A stretch of 64,000 nt of DNA from Chitinophaga sp. S165 (GTDB lineage: Bacteria; Bacteroidota; Bacteroidia; Chitinophagales; Chitinophagaceae): assembly GCF_003182155.1 (NCBI RefSeq), contig NZ_QGTG01000011.1, positions 39,307 to 103,306 of the forward strand. The letters run 5' to 3'. Each line of letters begins with the position of its first letter. Within the stretch, counting starts at the first letter, position 1. A program made the translations under genes and the position numbers. The notes below the pieces were generated by a model that did not search any database, was not told the DNA's origin, and saw nothing but the letters and a program-made list of their open reading frames with translations. Positions 41,430 to 50,675 of the stretch are shown in pieces.

Positions 41430-44400
41430 TTAAAGATTTTGCAATTTCAGTACCTGGATGGCGGCCTGATTATAATTGTTCAGCATATCAAGATATTCGT
41501 TCCTGATACCTATAGCCTGATCCACCAGGATGACCCATTGCAGATAGTCGATATCCCCGCCTACGAATTGTTTGTCGGCAGTGAAGATGATGGCCGCCGC
41601 ATTTTCCAGCCCTTTGCCCTGGTAGTATTGTAAACTGCCCGCATACTTCTGCAGCTGTGTCAGGGCGTTCTGCCATTCCGTACGCACCTGTAACTGTGCA
41701 TAATCCAGCTGCTGCCGGGAGAGTTGCCAGTCTACCTGCGCAGCTGCTGCCCTGGAACGTTGTGCGCCAAAGAACAGTGGAATGCTGATGCCCGCATTCA
41801 CATAGTTGAACCGTTTGCTGTTGTTGAAATAAGTCTCCCGTCCGTCTACTACCTGCGTTCCTGAAATACTCTGGTTGTTATACCCGATAAAGAAATCAGG
41901 CAGCAGCTTCGACTTCTCCGTACGCCAGCGCCAGTGAGCAGCGGCCGATTCATGTTCCAGTGACTTTATCTGTGGCAGTTGGCTTTGCGCTGTATCCGGC
42001 AGGGAAAGAGATAGTTTGATACTATCTGCCTGCGGCTGATGGACCACGCTATCTCCCAGCAGAACATTGAACTGCTTCAGCGTGATCCGCATGTCCGCAG
42101 AAAGCATCTCCAGCTGATTGGAGATCTGCTGCCGGTGAGACTCCGCCGTGGTCTTCTCCAGTATATTGGTTTCCCCTGTCTTGAACCGGAGATTAGTCTT
42201 CTCTTCGAATAAGCGGTAAATGCTGTCAGCATACTGTAACAGTACCTGTTTCTCATGCAACCAGATCCAGTCATAATAAAGCCGCCTTACACTGCTCCTG
42301 ATGTCCTGTTCCATCACCTGGGTTTTGGCCTGCGCCGCAAGGTAATTCTCGCGTAATGCCTTCTTCTGATTACTATACACAGAAGGGAAGTTCAGCGCCT
42401 GTGTAACGCCAAAACGGTTATCCTTCTGAATACTATTGATCTGCCCATAGTCTGCACTGATCTGTGTCTTCGGAATATCGACCCCTGTTTTTTGCCGTAA
42501 GTTCTCCGCCTGCTCATGCAATCGGGCACTTGTAGCCTGCAGGTTATGGCTCAACGCAATATTAATAGCCTGGTTGAGATTTAAAGGGCTGTTCTGGGCC
42601 TTAACAGATGGAATAGCAAACAATACCAATCCTCCTATCATTACGGCCTTATTTAGCCTTATTTTGGCTTTTCCTTCGAATAAAAGATACAACGCAGGGA
42701 GTACAAATAAAGTCAGCAGGGTAGCGGTCAGTAATCCGCCGATCACCACAGTCGCCAGCGGACGTTGTACCTCCGCGCCTGCACCATTGCTCAAAGCCAT
42801 CGGCAGGAAACCTAAAGACGCCACGGCGGCGGTCATCAATACCGGCCGCAAACGGTTACGGGTGCCCTGCATCACCAGTTGTAAACTATCAGTCACTTTT
42901 CCTTCTTTTTTGATCCGGTTGAATTCAGAAATAAGTACAATGCCATTCAATACCGCTACACCGAACAATGCAATGAACCCTACTCCGGCGGAGATACTGA
43001 AAGGCATTCCACGTAAGGCCAGTGCAAACACACCGCCTATGGCCGATAGCGGTATCGCCGTATAAATGAGCGCCCCTTCCTTCACGGAAGAGAACGCGAA
43101 ATATAACATCACGAAAATAAGCAGTAAAGCTACCGGCACAGCGATGCTCAATCGCTTCTTCGCCTGTTGCAGGTTCTCAAATGCGCCTCCGTAAGTAATT
43201 GTATACCCCGGTTCGAGTTTTATTTTCCGGTTGATCTTTTGCTGCAATTCCTCAACGATCGACTGCACATCACGCCCTCTTACATTGAAGCCGACAGTGA
43301 TCCGCCGTTTGGCGTCTTCACGCTGTATCTGGTTAGGGCCTTCAATTTCATCAATGGCGGCTACCTGGTATAACGGTATCTGACTGCCGGTGCCTGTGGC
43401 GATCATCAGGTTACGCACGTCCTCGATATTCCGCCGGCCTTCATTACCCACTCTGACCACCAGGTCAAAACGTTTCTCTCCTTCATACACCTTTCCCGCT
43501 GCTGCTCCGGCAAATGCGGCATTGACCGTACGGTTGATCTCCGCAATATTGAGCCCGTACTTCGCGATCTCGCTCCTGTTATACCGGATCACCACCTGCG
43601 GCATCCCGGTCACCTTTTCCACATACAGATCAGCTGTACCACGTACTGTTTTGCTCACAGCCCCGATCTGCTCTGCATATTTCGCCAGCAGATCAAGGTC
43701 TTCGCCAAATATCTTACACACCACGTCCTGCTTGGCGCCGGTCATCAGTTCGTTGAAACGCATCTGCACAGGGAACTGGAAACTTAAGGTCACACCCGGT
43801 ATCGCCTGCTGTACAACATCCGACATCTTCGTGGCCAGCTCCTCAAAGCTTTCTGCACTCGTCCATTCAGACTTATCCTTCAATACAATGATCATATCAC
43901 CGCCTTCAATAGGCATCGGATCAGTCGGCAGTTCTGCTGTTCCGATACGGGAAACGATCCTGTCCACTTCAGGGAACTTATCTTTCAAAAGACCACATAT
44001 CTGTTTAAAGGTGGCAATGGTTGTATTCAGATTTGTTCCCACCAGCAACCGCGTTTCCACCGCAAAATCGCCCTCCTCCAGCTGTGGGATGAATTCTCCG
44101 CCCATCCTGCTGAATATGAACACCGCAATGGCAAACAAGGCGAATGCCATGGCAACAACTCCCTTTCTGATCTTTAACGCGCGACTAAGCGCTCTTTGAT
44201 AAACACCCTCGATCTTATCCATCACACGATCAGACAAATTCGGTTTGTGAGAGATCTTTTTGCTGATGAATAAAGAGCTCACCATTGGTACATAAGTAAG
44301 AGAGAGAATGAATGCACCCAGAATGGCAAAGGCCACCGTCTGCGCCATCGGCTTGAACATCTTACCTTCAATACCCTGTAGTGAAAGGATAGGCAGGTAA

Positions 44401-45779
44401 ACGATCAGGATAATGATCTGCCCGAACACCGCCGCATTCATCATCCGGGAAGAGGAACCCGCTACTTCAGCGTTCATATCGTCCTGCGACAACAGATCAA
44501 CATGTTGATACTTCTTTGAGAAATGTAAATGATGAAGTATAGCTTCCACAATAATCACCGCTCCATCCACGATCAGCCCGAAGTCCAGTGCACCGAGGCT
44601 CATCAGGTTACCGCTTACCCCGAAAGTATTCATCATGATAATAGCAAAGAGCATCGACAGCGGAATAACAGACGCTACGATCAGCCCCGCACGCAGGTTG
44701 CCCAGGAAGATCACCAATACTAAAACAACAATAAGCGCTCCTTCCAGCAGGTTATGCTCCACCGTGCCTATTGCATTGTTCACCATCTTGGTACGGTCAA
44801 GGAAAGGCTCTATCAGCAATCCTTCCGGTAAGGTCTTTTGGATCTCCGCAACACGCTGTTTAACATTCTTTATTACTTCGGATGAATTTTCGCCTTTCAG
44901 CATCAGCACAATTGCACCGGCTACCTCACCTGTATTATTGTAGCTCAACGCGCCATAACGCGTAGCTGCGCCCATTCGTACTTCAGCTACATTCCTGATC
45001 AGCACAGGAACACCTCCCGTGGTATTTTTTACAACGATATTTTCGATGTCCGTTATGCTGCCCGCCAACCCTTCACTGCGGATGTACATAACAGTCGGTC
45101 CCTTTTCTATATAAGCTCCGCCTGTATTCTGGTTATTGTTCTGTAAAGCAGTGAAGACGTCACTAATGGTCAGTCCCAAAGACTTTAACTGGTACGGATT
45201 GATGGCCACCTCATACTGCTTCAGCTCCCCGCCAAACGTGGAAACGTCCGCCACGCCCTGCGTGCCTAAAAGCTGCCGCCGCACTATCCAGTCCTGTATC
45301 GTACGCAGGTCCGCCAGGTTGTATTTGCCCTCATAACCCCGCTTCGGCTTCAGTACATACTGGTATATTTCTCCCAAACCCGTAGTAACAGGAGCTAATT
45401 CCGGTTTACTGGCACTCTCGCTTACTTCTACCTGTTGCAGCCGCTCGCTCACCTGCTGGCGTGCCCAATACACATCGGCATCATCTTCAAACACAATGGT
45501 GATGAGTGACAACCCGAACCTTGACATGCTGCGGCTCTCCTTCAGATGAGGAATATTGCTCATCGCCTGTTCAATAGGAAAAGTGATCAGCCGTTCCACA
45601 TCCTGCGCACTTAAAGCCGGTGCAGTGGTAATGATCTGTACCTGGTTGTTGGTAATGTCAGGCACGGCATCTATAGGTAACCGGCTTACTTCAAAGATGC
45701 CATAGATAACCCATAGCAGCATGAAGAGGCCAATCACCAGTTTATTTTTAACTGAGAATTGAATGATCTTATCAAGCAT
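41430..45779 (-). CDS. CusA/CzcA-type heavy-metal RND pump fused to a TolC-like channel
   Basis: 1449 residues from the ATG at 45779; the longer frame to 45848 adds 23 residues before the first membrane helix and is less likely. Residues 1 to about 1040 are an HME-RND pump: TM1 after KNKLVIGLF, porter domains, and the TM4 proton-relay stretch DFGLIVDGAVIIVE. After the last RND helices a hydrophobic stretch, MIGGLVLFAIPSVKAQ (near 42597-42650), looks like a signal peptide. It is followed by an outer-membrane-factor domain (LNLNQAINIALSHN onward) with the usual helical repeats. RND-OMF fusions of this length are known in Bacteroidota. Expected role is export of divalent or monovalent metal ions with the adjacent adaptor. 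Confidence 0.93.
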   Translation of the reverse strand: MLDKIIQFSVKNKLVIGLFMLLWVIYGIFEVSRLPIDAVPDITNNQVQIITTAPALSAQDVERLITFPIEQAMSNIPHLKESRSMSRFGLSLITIVFEDDADVYWARQQVSERLQQVEVSESASKPELAPVTTGLGEIYQYVLKPKRGYEGKYNLADLRTIQDWIVRRQLLGTQGVADVSTFGGELKQYEVAINPYQLKSLGLTISDVFTALQNNNQNTGGAYIEKGPTVMYIRSEGLAGSITDIENIVVKNTTGGVPVLIRNVAEVRMGAATRYGALSYNNTGEVAGAIVLMLKGENSSEVIKNVKQRVAEIQKTLPEGLLIEPFLDRTKMVNNAIGTVEHNLLEGALIVVLVLVIFLGNLRAGLIVASVIPLSMLFAIIMMNTFGVSGNLMSLGALDFGLIVDGAVIIVEAILHHLHFSKKYQHVDLLSQDDMNAEVAGSSSRMMNAAVFGQIIILIVYLPILSLQGIEGKMFKPMAQTVAFAILGAFILSLTYVPMVSSLFISKKISHKPNLSDRVMDKIEGVYQRALSRALKIRKGVVAMAFALFAIAVFIFSRMGGEFIPQLEEGDFAVETRLLVGTNLNTTIATFKQICGLLKDKFPEVDRIVSRIGTAELPTDPMPIEGGDMIIVLKDKSEWTSAESFEELATKMSDVVQQAIPGVTLSFQFPVQMRFNELMTGAKQDVVCKIFGEDLDLLAKYAEQIGAVSKTVRGTADLYVEKVTGMPQVVIRYNRSEIAKYGLNIAEINRTVNAAFAGAAAGKVYEGEKRFDLVVRVGNEGRRNIEDVRNLMIATGTGSQIPLYQVAAIDEIEGPNQIQREDAKRRITVGFNVRGRDVQSIVEELQQKINRKIKLEPGYTITYGGAFENLQQAKKRLSIAVPVALLLIFVMLYFAFSSVKEGALIYTAIPLSAIGGVFALALRGMPFSISAGVGFIALFGVAVLNGIVLISEFNRIKKEGKVTDSLQLVMQGTRNRLRPVLMTAAVASLGFLPMALSNGAGAEVQRPLATVVIGGLLTATLLTLFVLPALYLLFEGKAKIRLNKAVMIGGLVLFAIPSVKAQNSPLNLNQAINIALSHNLQATSARLHEQAENLRQKTGVDIPKTQISADYGQINSIQKDNRFGVTQALNFPSVYSNQKKALRENYLAAQAKTQVMEQDIRSSVRRLYYDWIWLHEKQVLLQYADSIYRLFEEKTNLRFKTGETNILEKTTAESHRQQISNQLEMLSADMRITLKQFNVLLGDSVVHQPQADSIKLSLSLPDTAQSQLPQIKSLEHESAAAHWRWRTEKSKLLPDFFIGYNNQSISGTQVVDGRETYFNNSKRFNYVNAGISIPLFFGAQRSRAAAAQVDWQLSRQQLDYAQLQVRTEWQNALTQLQKYAGSLQYYQGKGLENAAAIIFTADKQFVGGDIDYLQWVILVDQAIGIRNEYLDMLNNYNQAAIQVLKLQNL

Positions 45780-45887
45780 TACTTGCTGTTGAATGAATTG
45801 CTGGATGGATCTGCAGAATGACAGGCATACACCGCTTTGCCGCTGCATACGTCAATCATAGATCAATAAATAAAATTGAAATGCAAC

Positions 45888-46265
45888 TCAGGCACAGGGA
45901 GGCCGGAAAGGGGAGGTAAGATCGGACTCAGGATGATATTGGTCCTTATAGATGGTAAAAGTGTTTAATACAGTCTGCTCGGTAGCAATGATCTGAGGCG
46001 CTTTGGTGAATCGTGCGAAAAGTACCTGGTGTGTGTTGATATTCACCTTCTTAAACGGCAGCTGCATGTCCCTGTCATTATCATTGTCGTCAAGGTCCGT
46101 CCCCCAGTAGTGCATAGACAGGAATTCCAGTAAGTCCACATTCTTATCTCTCTGCTGATGCTCCTTGAAGTGCTCGAATAGCACAGGCAGTTTCAGCAAC
46201 TGATCGAATGAGGTACTCTCCATCGCCATAAAAAACACCAGTATGTAGAGGCATACTTTTCTCAC
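45888..46265 (-). CDS. Small secreted protein heading the metal-efflux operon
   Basis: 125 residues with an N-terminal hydrophobic signal (CLYILVFFMAMEST). The mature part has LPVLFEHFKEHQQ and an acidic DLDDNDNDRDMQLPF segment; it also contains several His and Met residues. I recall similar small proteins beside Bacteroidota Cus-type loci, but no function is established. It lies about 110 bp upstream of the pump gene on the same strand. A periplasmic metal-binding role is possible and inferred. Confidence 0.7.
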   Translation of the reverse strand: MRKVCLYILVFFMAMESTSFDQLLKLPVLFEHFKEHQQRDKNVDLLEFLSMHYWGTDLDDNDNDRDMQLPFKKVNINTHQVLFARFTKAPQIIATEQTVLNTFTIYKDQYHPESDLTSPFRPPCA

Positions 46266-46447
46266 GGGGGCAAAAATAAGGGATATGCTGGTTTAAGCAA
46301 CACCGCTTATAAAAAAATATAACCGATAGATATGTGTCTGGTAAACATTTATTGTGTCTGATTTCCTTTATGGTAAAGAAAAGAGTTTTAAATATCAGGA
46401 TACATTTACTAACTTACCCCCGCTTGGCATCCAAAAGTGCGCCCGTG

Positions 46448-49219
46448 ATGATGAAACGAATTCCACTAAGATCTCTTACCACATTGCTGGTTTTAATAGC
46501 CTGCATACATAACGCTGTTGCACAGTCTACTGAAATCAGTTATCTCTCCGGTACCGGTAGCGATCACACCGTAAACTGGCAGTTCTATTGCACCGCTGGC
46601 AGCAATGCCGGTAAATGGACGTCTATTCCCGTTCCTTCCTGCTGGGAACTGCAGGGCTTCGGTAAATATGACTACGGGTTCGCGAAAGACAGTCTCCGGG
46701 GTAAGGAAAGTGGCCTGTATAAATATACCTTCCAGGCGCCTGCCCACTGGAAAGGCAAAAAGGTGAACATTGTTTTCGAGGGTGTTATGACCGACGCTAC
46801 CGTAAAGATCAATGGAAAATCTGCCGGCCCCATACACCAGGGCGCCTTTTATGCTTTTAAATATGATATCTCCGGATTATTAAAATATGGCACAGCCAAC
46901 CTGTTGGAGGTCACCGTCGCTAAACATTCCGCGAATGCTTCTGTGAATGATGCTGAACGTAAAGCTGACTTCTGGATCTTCGGCGGCATCTTCCGCCCGG
47001 TATTCCTGGAAGCCCTTCCTGCTCAACATATTGCCGCCCTCGCAGTGAATGCAAATGCAAATGGTGCTTTGCACGCCGTGGTAAAAGTAAATGCCCAGCA
47101 AGGGAAACAGCTGTCGCTGCAACTGTATGACAAAGATCATCAGAAAGTAGGCGGACAAATTATAAAGACACTCAATACATCTGAAATTCATATCGATACA
47201 GTCTATGCCGGTATACGCCCCTGGTCAGCTGAATTTCCCAATCTCTATGATGCCGAAATATCTCTGCTCGATAAAGGGAAAGTACTCCATATCCTCCATC
47301 AGCGGATCGGTTTCCGGACTGTCGAATTGAAACAGCGCGACGGTATTTACGTCAACGGTGTTAAGATGAAATTCAAAGGTGTGAACCGCCATTCTTTTCG
47401 CCCGGAAACAGGCAGAACCACAAGTAAAACGATCAGCATAGAAGATGTACAATTGATCAAAGACATGAACATGAACGCCGTGCGCATGTCACACTATCCG
47501 CCCGATGCACACTTCCTCGATGTCTGCGATTCACTTGGATTATATGTAATGGATGAATTAGCCGGATGGCATGGTCATTACAACACAGAAACAGGCACCC
47601 GTCTCGTAAAGGAAATGCTGGAACATGATGTAAACCACCCATCTATTGTACTCTGGGCCAATGGTAATGAAGGCGGGCATAATAAAGAACTGGACCACCT
47701 CTTCCCGGAACTTGATCCGCAACAACGCCCCGTTGTACATCCCTGGCAATTATTCAACGGTATTGAAACACAGCATTACCGCGAGTATAACTATGGCATC
47801 GGTAACTACGATAATGGAAAAGAGATCGTCATGCCGACCGAATTCCTGCACGGTCAGTTCGATGGAGGCCATGGCGCCGGACTGGAAGACTATTGGGCAC
47901 ATATGTGGCAGAATCCATTAAGCGCAGGCGGCTTCCTCTGGGACTTCTCCGACCAGGGCGTTGTAAGGAAAGATAAACACGATTCACTTGATACCGATCA
48001 CCACAGAGGTGCAGATGGTATCGTAGGCCCGCATCACGAAAAAGAAGGCAGCTTCTTTACCATCAAAGAAGTATGGAGCCCGGTATTCATTGAACGCCGG
48101 GAAATAACACCTGCCTTCGATGGTACACTGAACATAGAGAACCGCTACGCTTTCACAAATATTGACCAGTGCCATTTTACCTGGCAGTTAAAGCAACTCG
48201 AAACATCGGCAGTATACAATGGCACAGCTCCTGCTCCCCATCTGAAGCCTTTGGAAAAAGGTATCTTGCAACTGACTCTTCCTCCCAACTGGAACACATA
48301 CGATGTGCTGTACTTGTCAGCTAAAGATCCCCACGGAAAGGAACTGTTTACCTGGAGCTTTCCTATTACAAGTCCGGTAGCATTAACAGCAAAGAAGATT
48401 GACACTATCGGTACAGGCAAAGTAAGCATCCGTGAACATGATTCGTTATGGCTGGTATCAGCCGCTGATATACATATTGCATTCAATAAAAAGAACGGCC
48501 TGTTACAGGAAGTAAAACATGGGAATACCGTCATCCCTTTTAACCACGGCCCCATACTCCAGGAAGGAGAAAATAACTTTGCAGATTTTTCACATCACTA
48601 CCAGGGAAGTAATCTTATCATCACTTCCTCCTTCGATAGAAAGAACAGTTATAATACACTGCAGTGGACGATCTATCCATCAGGTGTAGTTAAGATGTCT
48701 GTACAATATTTCCCCGCCGCTTATTTCACTTCCCTGGCCGGCGTGAACTTTTCATTCCCTGAAAAAGAAATGCGTGCAATAGAATACATGGGTAGCGGCC
48801 CTTACCGCGTATGGAAGAACCGCTTAAAGGGTACCACCTTCGGCATCTGGAAGAAAGAATACAACGACACTGAAACAGGGGAGAGCTGGAAGTATCCTGA
48901 GTTTAAAGGCTACCATGCCAACATGTACTGGTGTAAGTTTATCACTGCTTCACAACCATTCACAGTATACACAGAGAATGAAAGCCTCTTCCTGCGCTTG
49001 TTTACGCCCGCCTGGAAAACTGACCAGTGGCATAATTATGAGCCCATCTTCCCGACAGGAGATTTGTCCTTCATGCAAGGTATCAGCAGTATCGGCACGA
49101 AGACACAAAGGAATGAAACTACCGGCCCGATGGGCATGAAGAATATCTTTTACGACTATGAAAAGGAGCCTGAAAGGGCCCTGCAAATAGTGCTTTATTT
49201 TGATTTTTCAGGGAAGTAG
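46448..49219 (+). CDS. Secreted glycoside hydrolase family 2 (beta-galactosidase-like)
   Basis: 923 residues from the ATG at 46448 (a second ATG follows directly); this start gives a clean signal peptide (LTTLLVLIACIHNAVAQS). Domain order is a sugar-binding jelly roll, an Ig-like domain, a TIM barrel (about 310-600) and C-terminal beta domains. Catalytic acid Glu408 lies in WANGNEGG and nucleophile Glu465 in PTEFLHG. Upstream VNRHSFRPETGR and RMSHYPP are typical GH2 segments. Family members include beta-galactosidases and beta-glucuronidases; the HYPP and HPW features lean to beta-galactosidase. It starts a same-strand cluster of carbohydrate enzymes. Confidence 0.92.
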   Translation: MMKRIPLRSLTTLLVLIACIHNAVAQSTEISYLSGTGSDHTVNWQFYCTAGSNAGKWTSIPVPSCWELQGFGKYDYGFAKDSLRGKESGLYKYTFQAPAHWKGKKVNIVFEGVMTDATVKINGKSAGPIHQGAFYAFKYDISGLLKYGTANLLEVTVAKHSANASVNDAERKADFWIFGGIFRPVFLEALPAQHIAALAVNANANGALHAVVKVNAQQGKQLSLQLYDKDHQKVGGQIIKTLNTSEIHIDTVYAGIRPWSAEFPNLYDAEISLLDKGKVLHILHQRIGFRTVELKQRDGIYVNGVKMKFKGVNRHSFRPETGRTTSKTISIEDVQLIKDMNMNAVRMSHYPPDAHFLDVCDSLGLYVMDELAGWHGHYNTETGTRLVKEMLEHDVNHPSIVLWANGNEGGHNKELDHLFPELDPQQRPVVHPWQLFNGIETQHYREYNYGIGNYDNGKEIVMPTEFLHGQFDGGHGAGLEDYWAHMWQNPLSAGGFLWDFSDQGVVRKDKHDSLDTDHHRGADGIVGPHHEKEGSFFTIKEVWSPVFIERREITPAFDGTLNIENRYAFTNIDQCHFTWQLKQLETSAVYNGTAPAPHLKPLEKGILQLTLPPNWNTYDVLYLSAKDPHGKELFTWSFPITSPVALTAKKIDTIGTGKVSIREHDSLWLVSAADIHIAFNKKNGLLQEVKHGNTVIPFNHGPILQEGENNFADFSHHYQGSNLIITSSFDRKNSYNTLQWTIYPSGVVKMSVQYFPAAYFTSLAGVNFSFPEKEMRAIEYMGSGPYRVWKNRLKGTTFGIWKKEYNDTETGESWKYPEFKGYHANMYWCKFITASQPFTVYTENESLFLRLFTPAWKTDQWHNYEPIFPTGDLSFMQGISSIGTKTQRNETTGPMGMKNIFYDYEKEPERALQIVLYFDFSGK

Positions 49220-49280
49220 ACAGCATAGGATGATCACCCTGTGATTTTGTTTTAGATTCCCATTCGTTTAATGCCATGTT

Positions 49281-50675
49281 ATGAAAAGAACGATCCGATT
49301 CCTCGTTCCCTTATTAGGGTACCTGCTATTGTTGAACGGCCCACAGTTGTATGCACAGCAAACATCAGACAGCGCATATAAGCGGCCGCTGAAAGCCGTA
49401 TTGACTGACATTGAAAAACGGTTTAACATCCGCATAAAATATACCGACAAACAGGTTGCAGGCAAATTCGTTCCTTATGCAGACTGGCGTTACAGGCCTA
49501 CCCTGGAAGCTACGTTGGATAATATCCTGACGCCCCTCGACCTGAAAATAAAAAAAGATAAAGACACCTATAAACTGGGTGAATACGAATACTACCGCTG
49601 GTCCGTACCAGAAGGCTGGGCTGAACTGGACCGTATCGCTGCACAGTATACCAATCAATCTGAATGGGAACAACGTAAGGCAGAGCTGAAACCCTGCATC
49701 CGTGAAGCTTTGCAACTGACGCATTTGCCGGCTGCTCCTGCTTCCCAGGCTATCATCACGGCAGAAAGAAAGTTTGATGGTTATACTGTCCGGAACATCG
49801 CTATAGAAATATTACCTGGATTATACATCAACGGCTCATTATATAAACCAGCAAAATATAAAGGAAAAATACCTGTTATCCTCAACCCGGATGGGCACTG
49901 GCAGCAGCAACGTTACAGGCCCGATTGCCAGTACCGTTGCGCTGCGCTGGCCCGCATGGGCGCCATGGCTTTCAGCTATGATCTCTTCGCCTGGGGAGAA
50001 TCGCTCTTACAGTTTGAAGATGCCGATCATCGCCGGAGTCTGGCCATGACCATCCAGGCCCTCGGTGCTATCCGCATCCTCGATTACCTGCTGGCGCTTA
50101 AAGATGCAGATACTGCCAGAGTCGCTATTACAGGCGGTTCCGGCGGTGGTAGTCATACCGTACTGATGGCAGCGCTAGATGATCGTATTAGAGCCAGTGC
50201 TCCCGTAGTAGCCATCAGTTCTTATTTCTATGGTGGTTGCCCTTGTGAAAGTGGTATGCCTGTTCATGCTTGTGGCAACAGAACAGATAATGTGGAAATA
50301 GCTGCTATGGCAGCTCCTCATCCACAACTCCTGATCAGTGATGGAGGCGACTGGACAGATAAAATGCCCGAGCACGACTTCCCATACCTGCAGAAGATAT
50401 ATAACTACTACAATAAAAAAGATAACGTCACCAACGTGCATCTGCCAACAGAAGGACACGACTTCGGTATCAATAAACGGAAGGCCATCTATGATTTTAT
50501 GGCTAAAAATCTCGGACTGAATATCAATGCTGCCGACGAATCAAAAATAACCATCGAAGAAGCACCTGCTCTTTATGTGTTCGGCGACAAAGGCGAACGT
50601 CTGCCTTCCGGTGCTATTCATGGTTTCGCACAACTGGAACAGGTATGGAAAACAGCTATAAACGCAGCAGAATGA
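49281..50675 (+). CDS. Secreted alpha/beta hydrolase with N-terminal STN-like domain (esterase-like)
   Basis: 464 residues with signal peptide VPLLGYLLLLNGPQLYAQ. Residues about 30-110 resemble the secretin/TonB short N-terminal (STN) fold (KAVLTDIEKRFNIRIKYTDKQVAGK). The remainder is an alpha/beta hydrolase with nucleophile elbow GGSGGGSH and C-terminal His in TEGHDFG. The layout resembles acetyl-xylan esterase-like and prolyl-oligopeptidase-like proteins of polysaccharide clusters. The gene ends in an ATGA overlap with the beta-helix gene, so they are co-translated. Deacetylation of a plant glycan is the likely role, inferred from context. Confidence 0.82.
   Translation: MKRTIRFLVPLLGYLLLLNGPQLYAQQTSDSAYKRPLKAVLTDIEKRFNIRIKYTDKQVAGKFVPYADWRYRPTLEATLDNILTPLDLKIKKDKDTYKLGEYEYYRWSVPEGWAELDRIAAQYTNQSEWEQRKAELKPCIREALQLTHLPAAPASQAIITAERKFDGYTVRNIAIEILPGLYINGSLYKPAKYKGKIPVILNPDGHWQQQRYRPDCQYRCAALARMGAMAFSYDLFAWGESLLQFEDADHRRSLAMTIQALGAIRILDYLLALKDADTARVAITGGSGGGSHTVLMAALDDRIRASAPVVAISSYFYGGCPCESGMPVHACGNRTDNVEIAAMAAPHPQLLISDGGDWTDKMPEHDFPYLQKIYNYYNKKDNVTNVHLPTEGHDFGINKRKAIYDFMAKNLGLNINAADESKITIEEAPALYVFGDKGERLPSGAIHGFAQLEQVWKTAINAAE

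Noticed and set aside
43390..44199. 269-residue plus-strand frame opposite the CusA pump
   Set aside because: Ser/Thr/Ile-rich antisense translation of conserved RND sequence, with no own signals.
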